From Candidatus Eiseniibacteriota bacterium (lineage in GTDB: Bacteria > Joyebacterota > Joyebacteria > Joyebacterales > Joyebacteraceae): 8,899 bases of DNA. The stretch lies in NCBI GenBank assembly GCA_030638405.1, contig DAOWER010000204.1, positions 1 through 8,899 on the forward strand, in the 5' to 3' direction. Below, piece after piece: positions 1 through 7,075 of the stretch (position 1 is the first letter of the stretch; each line of letters opens with the position of its first letter). The notes under the pieces were generated by a model that was given only the letters and a program-made list of their open reading frames with translations, had not been told where the DNA came from and did not search any database. A program made the position numbers and the translations under genes.

Positions 1-129
1 CACCCGGGGGACGCGCCCAAGGGCATGGACGCGCAGTCGATAGTCCACGCGCTGGTCGTGGTGTTCATCCTGCTCGGGAACGTGGTCTATCTGTTGTCCC
101 TTCGCAGGAAGGGCACGACAGAGGCATAG
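1..129 (+). CDS. C-terminal end of a short membrane protein (5' truncated)
   Basis: Frame 1 is open from the left edge to a TAG stop at 127-129 and gives the last 42 residues of a protein that begins outside the window. About 18 hydrophobic residues (IVHALVVVFILLGNVVYLLS, roughly residues 14-33 of the fragment) form one membrane segment, followed by the basic tail LRRKGTTEA, which by the positive-inside rule would face the cytoplasm. The next gene, another membrane protein, starts 13 bases after the stop and has its own Shine-Dalgarno, so the two are probably co-transcribed and may act together. The fragment is too short to assign a family. That it is coding is supported by the clean frame, codon choice and tight spacing. 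Confidence 0.6.
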   Translation, partial: HPGDAPKGMDAQSIVHALVVVFILLGNVVYLLSLRRKGTTEA

Positions 130-142
130 TGAGGAAGACGGC

Positions 143-826
143 ATGAATTGGCTCCACATGCTCTTCAACGGACCTCCCGGCACACCGGCATCGGTGGTCT
201 GGGGCTATTGGGTCGCCGCCATCCTTACGATCAGCATCTACAGCTTCCTCTACAAGGACAACCCGATCTACAAGTTCGTGGAGAGCCTCTTCGTCGGCAT
301 AGGCGCCGCGTACTGGATGTGCCTGCTCTACCACGAGACGCTGGTTCCGAAGCTCATACAGCCGCTGTTCTTCCCGCTCGAGGGCGAGCCGGTGATGTGG
401 ATACGGATCTTCCCGGGCATCCTGGCCATCTTCATGCTGCTCAGGTTCTACCCCAAGCTGTCGTGGCTGTCGAGGTGGTCCCTGGGCTTTATAGTGGGCA
501 TGTACTCGGCCGTCAATATCACCGGATTCGGCCAGGGCGATTTCGTCACGCAGATATACGCGACGATGACCACGCCACTCAGCGGCACGGGCACGGGCGA
601 GATCATTCTCAATGTCATTGCGATCCTCGGCGTGTTCGCCGTGCTCATCTACTTCTTCTTCTCGAAGGAACACAAGGGTGCTCTGGGCGGAGTGGCGAAG
701 CTCGGCATCTGGTTCCTGATGGTGGCGTTCGGGGCGTCCTTCGGTTACACGGTGATGGGCCGGGTTTCCCTCCTGATCGGCAGGATGACCTTCATGTTGA
801 GGGACTGGCTCCACCTGATAGACTGA
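143..826 (+). CDS. Six-segment integral membrane protein of unknown function
   Basis: This encodes a 227-residue, very hydrophobic protein. I see six likely membrane segments at about residues 18-37, 45-64, 86-103, 111-128, 153-174 and 185-205, with no cleavable signal peptide. Short basic or aromatic loops separate them (YKDNPIYKF between segments 1 and 2, RFYPKLSWLSRW between 3 and 4). The loop between segments 4 and 5 is rich in Gly, Thr and Ser. The tail GRVSLLIGRMTFMLRDWL looks amphipathic and may lie along the membrane. The ATG at 143 is chosen because GAGGAAG lies at 131-137 at good spacing. The gene follows the partial membrane protein by 13 bases. I do not recognise a characterised family and see no catalytic or cofactor motif, so a transporter, a scaffold or a subunit of a membrane complex are all possible. 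Confidence 0.85.
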   Translation: MNWLHMLFNGPPGTPASVVWGYWVAAILTISIYSFLYKDNPIYKFVESLFVGIGAAYWMCLLYHETLVPKLIQPLFFPLEGEPVMWIRIFPGILAIFMLLRFYPKLSWLSRWSLGFIVGMYSAVNITGFGQGDFVTQIYATMTTPLSGTGTGEIILNVIAILGVFAVLIYFFFSKEHKGALGGVAKLGIWFLMVAFGASFGYTVMGRVSLLIGRMTFMLRDWLHLID

Positions 827-892
827 TCCCGACGAGTATCCAGCCAGGCCGACCGACCGCGGCCTTCCGACCTCCCTGCGATGAACGGACCA

Positions 893-908
893 TCTGTTCG
901 CGAACAGA
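893..908. promoter_or_regulatory. Perfect 16-bp palindrome upstream of the lipoate-pathway gene
   Basis: The sequence TCTGTTCGCGAACAGA is a perfect inverted repeat with no central spacer, 55 bases before the ATG at 964. It looks like a binding site for a dimeric regulator. It has CTGT and ACAG ends as in the enterobacterial LexA box, but only six bases lie between them instead of eight, so a LexA assignment is not justified. With no loop it is a poor RNA hairpin and no T-tract follows, so it is not a terminator. The regulator is unknown. Confidence 0.45.
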
Positions 909-963
909 CCTGAGCTTCGCGTGCCTGCGCGCGATCCGGTCGTCCGCGTGAACAGGAGTTGCG

Positions 964-1767
964 ATGAGTTCCTGGCGTTTTCTTAACTCGGGACCTTCTG
1001 ACGGCGCGACCAACATGGCCGTGGACGAGGCGCTCCTTGAGGGAGTGGAGCGAGGTTCCTCGCCGCCGACCCTCAGGGTCTACGCGTGGGCGCCCCCGAC
1101 GGTATCCACCGGCCATTCGCAGAAGGCCTCGATCGAGCTCGACCTGGAAGCGTGCAGGAAGCGTGGCTTCGGTGTTGTCAGGAGACCCACGGGAGGCAGG
1201 GCCGTTCTGCACGCGGGAGAGCTCACGTATTCGGTGGTGGGTAGCTCCGGCGAGCCGCCGCTTGGCAGGAGCATCGCCGAATCGTACCAGGCGATCGCCG
1301 GCGGTCTTCTGCTGGGGCTTGCGGAGCTGGGAGTGAGCGCGGAACTCGCGGCCGTCGACACCGCTTGCAGGGGCAGGGGAGAGGTGGCGCCGCCGTGCTT
1401 CGTCAGCGCGGGGCGGTTCGAGGTAGTGGTCGCGGGCAGGAAACTCATCGGCAGCGCGCAGAGACGTTCGGGCACCGCCGTGCTCCAGCACGGTTCACTC
1501 CTCACGGACGGGACGCACGTGCAGCTGGCGGACGTCCTGCGCGTTCGCGCGGAAGCGGACCGCGCGGCGATCAGGCGGACACTGGCCTCGAAGACCACCG
1601 ACCTGGCCGCGATCCTGTCGAGGCCGGTGGAGTTCGAGGAACTTGCGTGCGCTGTGAGAGCGGGATTCGAGAGGGCCTGGGGATTCACGTTCGCCACAGG
1701 CGCTCTGAGTGAGCGCGAGTCGGAGGCCGTTCGGAGGCTCGCAACTGAACACAACGCGGGCCCTTAG
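964..1767 (+). CDS. LipM-like octanoyltransferase / lipoate-protein ligase A family protein
   Basis: This is a 267-residue member of the BPL/LplA/LipB acyltransferase fold, used in the cytoplasm to attach octanoyl or lipoyl groups to a lysine of GcvH or the E2 subunits of 2-oxoacid dehydrogenases. The N-terminus (WRFLNSGPSDGATNMAVDEALL) is typical of the family. The substrate-loop signature RRPTGGRAVLH is at residues 73-83. PPCF places a cysteine at 145, the position of the acyl-accepting Cys in LipM. AGRKLIGSAQRR at 157-168 carries the conserved Lys160, and LQHGSLL follows at 174-180. The C-terminal helical part (about 224-264) is of the LipM/LplA type. The Cys favours octanoyl-ACP transferase (LipM) over an ATP-dependent ligase, but LipL or LplA activity cannot be excluded. 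The ATG at 964 has AGGAG at 954-958. No lipoyl-accepting or lipoyl synthase gene is adjacent in this window. Confidence 0.85.
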   Translation: MSSWRFLNSGPSDGATNMAVDEALLEGVERGSSPPTLRVYAWAPPTVSTGHSQKASIELDLEACRKRGFGVVRRPTGGRAVLHAGELTYSVVGSSGEPPLGRSIAESYQAIAGGLLLGLAELGVSAELAAVDTACRGRGEVAPPCFVSAGRFEVVVAGRKLIGSAQRRSGTAVLQHGSLLTDGTHVQLADVLRVRAEADRAAIRRTLASKTTDLAAILSRPVEFEELACAVRAGFERAWGFTFATGALSERESEAVRRLATEHNAGP

Positions 1768-1783
1768 GTGCCACAGAAAGCAT

Positions 1784-1813
1784 TTGACAATGCGTCTGCG
1801 CGTGTGGTTTATT
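1784..1813 (+). promoter_or_regulatory. Putative sigma-70-type promoter for the TonB-receptor operon
   Basis: A consensus -35 hexamer TTGACA at 1784-1789 is followed after 18 bases by TTTATT at 1808-1813, inside the AT-rich run TTTATTAATAG (1808-1818) that stands out from the surrounding GC-rich DNA. TATTAA at 1810-1815 is an alternative -10 but leaves a 20-base spacer. The stretch starts 17 bases after the lipoate-gene stop and would give an untranslated leader of about 90 bases before the receptor ATG at 1909. The -35 is strong; the exact -10 is uncertain. Confidence 0.5.
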
Positions 1814-1819
1814 AATAGT

Positions 1820-1828
1820 TGTGGATAA
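1820..1828 (-). promoter_or_regulatory. Consensus DnaA box at the expected transcription start
   Basis: TGTGGATAA on the + strand reads TTATCCACA on the - strand, an exact match to the classical DnaA 9-mer. It lies about seven bases after the putative -10, where a bound protein could affect initiation. I saw only this single copy in the window, so it does not indicate a replication origin. A chance match is possible, although an AT-rich 9-mer is less expected in this GC-rich DNA. Confidence 0.35.
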
Positions 1829-1908
1829 CGAGCGACCGGCCCTCGTCCGACCCGGACGAAGAGGCGGATACGTATATGTCGGAGGACCCCCGAGGAGATG
1901 AGGATATC

Positions 1909-4677
1909 ATGAGACTACCGAGACGGCTGTCCCGGGAGAGCGGATTCGCTTGCGTCTTCATGCTGGTGACGCTTGCCGTGGTTCTGGTCGCCGCGCCGGC
2001 GTTCGGGCAGGCGACAGGGCGCATCATGGGCACGGTAACCGACGCCAAGAACGGCGCACCGCTGCCCTTTGCGAACGTGTCGATCATCGGCACGGCCTAC
2101 GGGAACATCACGAACCAGCTTGGCGAGTACATCATCGACTATCTGCCCGTGGGTACCTACGTCGTCCAGGTCTCGTACATGGGGTACACCACGAGTCGCG
2201 TGTCGGACGTGATGGTGGAGCGCGACCGTTCCACCACGGCGAACATCTCACTTGATCAGGAAGCCCTGATGGCGGATGAGATCCTCGTCGAGGCCGAGCG
2301 GCCCCTCGTTGACGTCGAGAAGACAACCACGACTCGTCGTATGGACGAGGAGGAAGTGAAGGTCCGTCCCATCAGCACCGTGGCGGAGGCCGTGGCCACG
2401 CAGCCCGGCGTCGTCCTCGTCGACGGCGAGCTGCACGTTCGCGGCGGGCGCGCGAGCGAGGTCAAGTACTACGTGGACGGCATCGCCATCACCGACGCCG
2501 CCACCGGCACCGGTGGGCTCGAGGTCAGTCTGTCCTCGCTGTCCGGTTTCGACCTCCTGTCGGGCGGGTTCGACGCTGAGTACGGGAACGTTCAGTCGGG
2601 CGTCGTCAACCTGCGGACGCGAGAGGGCGGACGGCAGTTCTCCGGCGAGATCAAGTACATGACGGACGACTACGGCGCCCCAGAGCGGACGTACAACAAC
2701 TACGACAACATAATGTTCGGACTCGGCGGACCGTTCTTCACCGAGAGGGTTCGGTACTACGTGTCCGGCGAGGGGCGCTTCAGTGACACCTATCTCGCGA
2801 CGACCAGGGAGAGACAGGAGAGCGAGCTCTGGGGCAATCTCTTCGGCCTCACGGTGCACGACAGGCAGTCGATGCTGGGCTCGGCTCAGGCGAAGCTCTC
2901 GTTCATCGTGACCCCGACCCGTAAGCTGACGGCCGAGTACCTGACCTCAACCACGCGGCGCGACTTCTACTTCCACAACTACTCCAGATCGGGCTACTGG
3001 TCGAAGGAGCACGAGGACTGGTCCCACGTGCCTCTCGACACGACGTACGCGTACTACAACGCGCCGGACCACACTCCCGGCGCCAAAGACGAGTTCTCGA
3101 CGGGGAAGCTGGTCTGGCGTGACAACGTCAGCCCGACGATGTTCTACACCGTGAAGCTGGCACGCTTCCAGGCGGACGAGAAGTACTGGCTCTACGAGGA
3201 CCCGAACGACTACTGGTGGCGGGCGTACGTCGGAGGCGCCACGACGCTGGACCAGGACTCGGACAACGACCTGCTCACCGAGCCCGGGTACTACAGGACC
3301 TGGGGCGACAACATGGGCTGGACGCACGAGAAAACGAGCGCGACTACGTTTAAGGCCGACCTGACGACCCAGCCGAACGAGATCCACCAGATGAAGAGCG
3401 GCTTCGAGGTCATCTACAACGAGCTCGACGTCAAGAGGCTCACCCTTGGTACGCTGATTCCGAGCGCCGGTGACACCACGCTCATGACGCCCGATGGCCC
3501 CATTCTCGACCCGAACTTCGACTTCTTCGACTGGGACCGGGCGCTGTACACGGGCGAGCGCTACCAGCACAACATCTTCAAGGGGTTCCCGACGCACGGT
3601 GCGGTGTATCTTCAGGACAAGATGACTCACGAGGGCATGATCGTTCGTGCCGGACTGAGGCTGGACTGGTCCGATCCGGGACCCGCGTCTGACGTGGGCC
3701 AGACTGAGATATGGCGCGAGAGGATCAACGCGGTGCTCTCGCCCCGTCTCGGAATCGCCCATCCCATATCCGACAGGGACGCCCTGCACTTCCATTACGG
3801 TCGATTCTACCAGATGCCGCATCTGACTGCGCTGTACGAGTCGGCTGAGAGCATCGACCAGGCGCCCGCCGGCAGGGTCATCGGATACTCGGGTCTGCAG
3901 CCCGAGGTGACCACGTCGTATCAGTTCGGTGCCGAGCACCAGTTCTCCCAGAACCTCGCGATGGACGTCACGGGGTTCTACAAAGATATCTTCGGCCTTC
4001 TGGCCACCGAGGAGTACTCGCGAGGCCCGACGGAAGGGTCGGTCTATCCCTACGTCAACAAGGACTACGCTTCCGTCAAGGGCGTCGAGTTCAAGCTGAC
4101 GAAGCGCTTCGCTAACTTCTTCATGGGCAACTTCAGCTACACGTGGCTGCAGGCCACCGGCGTGTCGTCCGACGAGAACCAGGGCGCTCAGGCCGAGGAC
4201 ATCGGCCTGCCCAGGCAGCCTCTGAAGGAGATCCCCCTCAACTGGGACGAGCGACACTCGGTAGCGGGGTTCCTTTTCATCAGTGACCCCGGCAACTGGG
4301 AGATGACGTTCGACTACAGCTACGGCAGCGGGACGCCGTACACCCCCAGCGTTCTCGGGCAGAAGGAGATTGCGCCGGAATCGGTGAACTCCGGAAGCCG
4401 TCCGTCGCATCAGAACGTCGACATCAGGGGCACGAAGAAGTACAAGCTCTACGGGCAGGAATTCAGCCTCTTCTTCGAGGCGCACAACGTGTTCGACAAG
4501 AAGAACCTGCGTGGGCTCGGAGCCTATGGGGCCGAGTACTACACGATGTCGGGCAAGCTGGGGGGCGGTTACGTGGAGACCGACGCGAGCGGTCGCGAGC
4601 GTCTCGAGGCCCTGAACGATCCTTCGGTCTTCTCCGAGGGCCGTTGGATAAGCGTCGGGATCGCCATCGACTGGTAG
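1909..4677 (+). CDS. TonB-dependent outer-membrane receptor with carboxypeptidase-regulatory-like N-terminal domain
   Basis: A 922-residue protein from the ATG at 1909. In-frame TTG (1819) and ATG (1876) codons lie upstream, but 1909 puts a good signal peptide at the N-terminus (basic RLPRRLSR, hydrophobic 13-29, cleavage near AFGQA at 31-35) and has GAGGA at 1900-1904, with GGAG at 1894-1897 also upstream. Residues 37-118 match a carboxypeptidase-regulatory-like beta-sandwich (GRIMGTVTDAKNGAPLPFANV, then LGEYIIDYLPVGTYVVQVSYMGY). DEILVEAERP at 123-132 occupies the place of a TonB-box region. The plug follows at about 145-240 (AVATQPGVV, ELHVRGGRASEVKYYVDGI, FDAEYGNVQSGVVNL). The remainder is a barrel-like aromatic and Asp-rich region ending in Trp922, the usual outer-membrane assembly signal. 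It should import a ligand using TonB/ExbBD energy; the substrate cannot be told. It heads the apparent operon with the sorting-domain protein and the PorV-like genes. No SusD-like gene is present. Confidence 0.9.
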   Translation: MRLPRRLSRESGFACVFMLVTLAVVLVAAPAFGQATGRIMGTVTDAKNGAPLPFANVSIIGTAYGNITNQLGEYIIDYLPVGTYVVQVSYMGYTTSRVSDVMVERDRSTTANISLDQEALMADEILVEAERPLVDVEKTTTTRRMDEEEVKVRPISTVAEAVATQPGVVLVDGELHVRGGRASEVKYYVDGIAITDAATGTGGLEVSLSSLSGFDLLSGGFDAEYGNVQSGVVNLRTREGGRQFSGEIKYMTDDYGAPERTYNNYDNIMFGLGGPFFTERVRYYVSGEGRFSDTYLATTRERQESELWGNLFGLTVHDRQSMLGSAQAKLSFIVTPTRKLTAEYLTSTTRRDFYFHNYSRSGYWSKEHEDWSHVPLDTTYAYYNAPDHTPGAKDEFSTGKLVWRDNVSPTMFYTVKLARFQADEKYWLYEDPNDYWWRAYVGGATTLDQDSDNDLLTEPGYYRTWGDNMGWTHEKTSATTFKADLTTQPNEIHQMKSGFEVIYNELDVKRLTLGTLIPSAGDTTLMTPDGPILDPNFDFFDWDRALYTGERYQHNIFKGFPTHGAVYLQDKMTHEGMIVRAGLRLDWSDPGPASDVGQTEIWRERINAVLSPRLGIAHPISDRDALHFHYGRFYQMPHLTALYESAESIDQAPAGRVIGYSGLQPEVTTSYQFGAEHQFSQNLAMDVTGFYKDIFGLLATEEYSRGPTEGSVYPYVNKDYASVKGVEFKLTKRFANFFMGNFSYTWLQATGVSSDENQGAQAEDIGLPRQPLKEIPLNWDERHSVAGFLFISDPGNWEMTFDYSYGSGTPYTPSVLGQKEIAPESVNSGSRPSHQNVDIRGTKKYKLYGQEFSLFFEAHNVFDKKNLRGLGAYGAEYYTMSGKLGGGYVETDASGRERLEALNDPSVFSEGRWISVGIAIDW

Positions 4678-4767
4678 GCCGGCGACGCGTTTAGAATCAG
4701 AACACGGCCATCCCGGACGTCAGTTTCCTGGTGGCGGTGGGCGGAAGCACCCGTACGGAGGTGGTGG

Positions 4768-7011
4768 ATGATTCGATTCAGAAGGATGACGCACAGAACA
4801 TCTGGCGCTCCCGGACGGGCGGAGCGCCTTATCGCTACGGCCGCGCTCTGTGCGCTCGTGGCCGCGCTCGTGGCCTCGGTTGCGGGGGTGGCGGCCGCTC
4901 GTATGAATGCGGGTCGGGACGGCCACAACGAGGTGACGGAGCCTCCGTCGCGCGCGATCAGCTACTACGGTTGGTACCACAACGTCGGGCAGCTTCTGCT
5001 TCACGTGTCGAATCTTGGCTACTTCGGCGACTGGCCGGGTTCGACCTTGGACGACCTGGGCGCCCCGTCGGCCCAGTGGCCGGCCGGCAGTATCGACAAC
5101 TACCTGTACGCCGCCGGCATATGGGTGGGGGGCGTCGTCACCAACAGTCAGACGGGTTTGCCGGACACGCTGGTCTCCGCCGGCGTGTATCAGCGGGAGT
5201 ACCGCCCCATTCTGGAAGATCCGCTCAAGGTCATCTACGACTCGTGGGAGGGAGCGGCGAACAGCGGGCGCTGGATCGATGACGATGGTGACTGCGGTGA
5301 CCACGTCGAGATCGGTTTCGAGTACTTCGACGAGGAGTGGCTCGACGGCCTGGACAACGACGGCGACGGTCTCGTGGACGAGGATTACGCCGCGATATCT
5401 CAGCAGATGTTCCGCTGCGAGTACGAGGACACGAACGAAGAAGACGTCAACCAGGGGCTCTCGAGCGACTTCCACCACAGCCTGGGGCTCAAGGTCATCC
5501 AGGAGAGCTACCAGTGGACCAGCGAGCAGACCGATGATTTCGTCGGCATCGACTTCACCGTCGTGAACATCGGTGAGGACACCATCCGGATGGCCTACGT
5601 GGGGTTCATGGTGGACGCCGATGCGGGTCCAGAGCGCGAGGACATCCTGTACTACGTCGACGACCGCGGCGGGTTCATCGATACTCTCATCATCAATGCC
5701 AATCCCAACGACCCGTCCGAGCTGGACACGCTCGACATCACGCTGGCGTACATGTACGACGATCCCTACGGACAGGACGGCAACGAGGCGCTGGGCTACT
5801 TCGGCTGCATGTTCCTCGGGCACCCCACCAGCAACCCGGACACACTGACGCCCGGGAACATGCCGAACGCTCCGACGAAGGTCAAGGTCCACGCCTTCGA
5901 GATCTGGTCGAGCTCGGGAGAGGACCCCGACAACGATCAGGACCGCTACCGCTTCCTCAGGGGTCAGGTCCACTACCCGCTCAGGAACGGAATAGACGAC
6001 GATCTCGACGGCGTGATCGACAACCCGGAAGAGTGGCGGGTCAACATCGACAGGGACGCGGACTCCCCGCTCGACTGGCGCTTCATGCTGTCGGCCGGCC
6101 CGTTCGGAGAGGTCGTTCCCGGCGACACTCTGTCGTTCCAGTACGCCTTCGTGATCGGCACCGGGCTGGAAGGCATGCTTCAGAACGCCGCGACGGTACA
6201 GCAGATCTACAACGGCGTCACGCAGGAGGTCCCCAACTGTATCGGCGAGCCCGAGAGCGTGCGGATTCACTGGGTCGCGGATACGCCTCCGCCTCCCCCC
6301 AATCAGGAGATCACCGCGGGTGACGGCTTCGTCAGGATCGAGTGGGACGACTTCCCGGAAGACGTGGAGGACGCGCTCACTCGCGTCAGGGACTTCTACG
6401 GCTACCAGGTCTGGAAGGCCGTGGGATGGACCCGGGAATCCAGCGAGCCCAGAGACCAGGACTGGCAGCTCATTCTCGACGCGGACCGCGGAAACGGCGG
6501 AGCGGAGTTGGACACGCTCGACACCGGCCTGCAGGGCGTCGGGAAGTACAGCTTCGTCGATCACAATGTGAAGAGCGGTTTCACCTACTGGTACTCCGTC
6601 ACGGCCTACGACAGCACGGCCGAGGGTTACCATTTCGGGAAGTACTCACAGAACAAAACACTGGTCGTCCCTCACTCCGGTGTACGAGGCAATCTCGACG
6701 ACGTTCGGGTGGTGCCCAACCCGTACGTCAACCACGAGTACATGGCGCGCTGGAACCTCGAGCCGAACGAGGCGGATCCCACCGGCGAGAAGCTCTGTTT
6801 TCAGAATCTCCCGAAGGATTCGATCGTCAGGATCTACTCGCTGGGCGGAGAACTCGTCCAGACGCTCTATCCGGACGCGGCGACGGAAGGCGGTGACGCC
6901 TGCTGGAACATGATCTCCAGGAACAATCAGATCATAGTGAGCGGCGTCTACCTCTATCACGTAGACTCTCCGATTGGAGAGCAGATCGGCAAGTTCGTCA
7001 TCATCAAGTAG
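4768..7011 (+). CDS. Large exported protein with Asp-rich calcium-type loops, fibronectin-III-like segment and Por-type C-terminal sorting domain
   Basis: A 747-residue secreted protein. The ATG at 4768 has GGAGG at 4757-4761. A long signal peptide covers about residues 1-43 (basic RFRRMTHRTSG and RAER, hydrophobic LIATAALCALVAALVASVAGVA); its Cys28 is not in a proper lipobox, so it is probably not a lipoprotein. The body has Asp-rich loops resembling calcium-binding repeats: DDDGDCGD (171-178), GLDNDGDGLVDED (194-206) and NGIDDDLDGVIDN (408-419). A Pro stretch at 507-511 precedes a fibronectin-III-like part (about 512-635, VRIEWDD, YGYQVWKA, TYWYSVTAYD). The last ~100 residues follow the type IX sorting-domain pattern: VVPNPY (648-653), VRIYSLGGELVQTL (687-700), SGVYLYHVD (725-733), GKFVIIK (741-747). 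A FlgD-like Ig fold is the alternative reading of this end. The gap to the receptor is 90 bases without a terminator. Most likely a surface-anchored or released protein working with the neighbouring receptor; I see no enzymatic motif. Confidence 0.85.
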   Translation: MIRFRRMTHRTSGAPGRAERLIATAALCALVAALVASVAGVAAARMNAGRDGHNEVTEPPSRAISYYGWYHNVGQLLLHVSNLGYFGDWPGSTLDDLGAPSAQWPAGSIDNYLYAAGIWVGGVVTNSQTGLPDTLVSAGVYQREYRPILEDPLKVIYDSWEGAANSGRWIDDDGDCGDHVEIGFEYFDEEWLDGLDNDGDGLVDEDYAAISQQMFRCEYEDTNEEDVNQGLSSDFHHSLGLKVIQESYQWTSEQTDDFVGIDFTVVNIGEDTIRMAYVGFMVDADAGPEREDILYYVDDRGGFIDTLIINANPNDPSELDTLDITLAYMYDDPYGQDGNEALGYFGCMFLGHPTSNPDTLTPGNMPNAPTKVKVHAFEIWSSSGEDPDNDQDRYRFLRGQVHYPLRNGIDDDLDGVIDNPEEWRVNIDRDADSPLDWRFMLSAGPFGEVVPGDTLSFQYAFVIGTGLEGMLQNAATVQQIYNGVTQEVPNCIGEPESVRIHWVADTPPPPPNQEITAGDGFVRIEWDDFPEDVEDALTRVRDFYGYQVWKAVGWTRESSEPRDQDWQLILDADRGNGGAELDTLDTGLQGVGKYSFVDHNVKSGFTYWYSVTAYDSTAEGYHFGKYSQNKTLVVPHSGVRGNLDDVRVVPNPYVNHEYMARWNLEPNEADPTGEKLCFQNLPKDSIVRIYSLGGELVQTLYPDAATEGGDACWNMISRNNQIIVSGVYLYHVDSPIGEQIGKFVIIK

Positions 7012-7021
7012 CACGGAGCTC

Positions 7022-7034
7022 CCGCCGTCGGCGG
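7022..7034 (+). repeat. Small GC-rich hairpin in the leader of the first PorV-like gene
   Basis: CCGCC (7022-7026) and GGCGG (7030-7034) form a five-pair stem with a three-base loop, 11 bases after the stop of the upstream gene and 30 bases before the Shine-Dalgarno. No T-tract follows, so it is unlikely to be an intrinsic terminator. It could protect or punctuate the mRNA between the cargo gene and the PorV-like gene. A chance hairpin is quite possible in DNA this rich in GC. Confidence 0.35.
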
Positions 7035-7063
7035 TGCGATGGCTCGCTCCCCGACCGGTGGAA

Positions 7064-7068
7064 GGAGG
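7064..7068 (+). promoter_or_regulatory. Ribosome binding site that decides a TTG start
   Basis: GGAGG, inside GAAGGAGGA (7061-7069), is a near-perfect Shine-Dalgarno seven bases before TTG at 7076. It selects that TTG over an in-frame TTG at 6974, which lies inside the previous gene and would place 34 Ser/Pro/Arg-rich residues ahead of the signal peptide. Confidence 0.8.
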
Positions 7069-7075
7069 ACGGTCA

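Noticed and set aside
847..864. GGCCG/CGGCC hairpin as a terminator after the six-segment membrane protein
   Set aside because: The stem is only five pairs with an eight-base loop and no T-tract follows; expected by chance in such GC-rich DNA.
1820..1828. Replication origin
   Set aside because: Only one DnaA box was seen, with no cluster of boxes, no dnaA or dnaN gene and no long AT-rich unwinding region.
1819..1908. 30-residue N-terminal extension of the receptor from TTG 1819 or ATG 1876
   Set aside because: The extension is acidic and would precede the signal peptide; TTG 1819 overlaps the expected transcription start, and neither start has a well-placed Shine-Dalgarno.
2947..4485. 512-codon open frame on the minus strand
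   Set aside because: It is antisense to the TonB-dependent receptor barrel, with Val/Arg-rich low-diversity sequence and no recognisable motif. The + strand protein has clear domain evidence.
4849..4852. Lipoprotein signal for the sorting-domain protein (Cys28)
   Set aside because: The residue before the Cys is Leu instead of Gly, Ala or Ser, and the Cys lies in the middle of the hydrophobic segment.
4720..6633. 637-codon open frame on the minus strand
   Set aside because: It lies wholly antisense to the receptor-linked sorting-domain gene apart from its edges. Its Val/Arg/Asp-heavy composition is the usual by-product of GC-rich codons on the other strand, and it shows no signal peptide, domain or ribosome site.
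6974..7075. Upstream TTG start for the first PorV-like gene, overlapping the previous gene
   Set aside because: It adds a Ser-rich, Pro/Arg-containing stretch before a perfect signal peptide and lacks the strong GGAGG that precedes TTG 7076.
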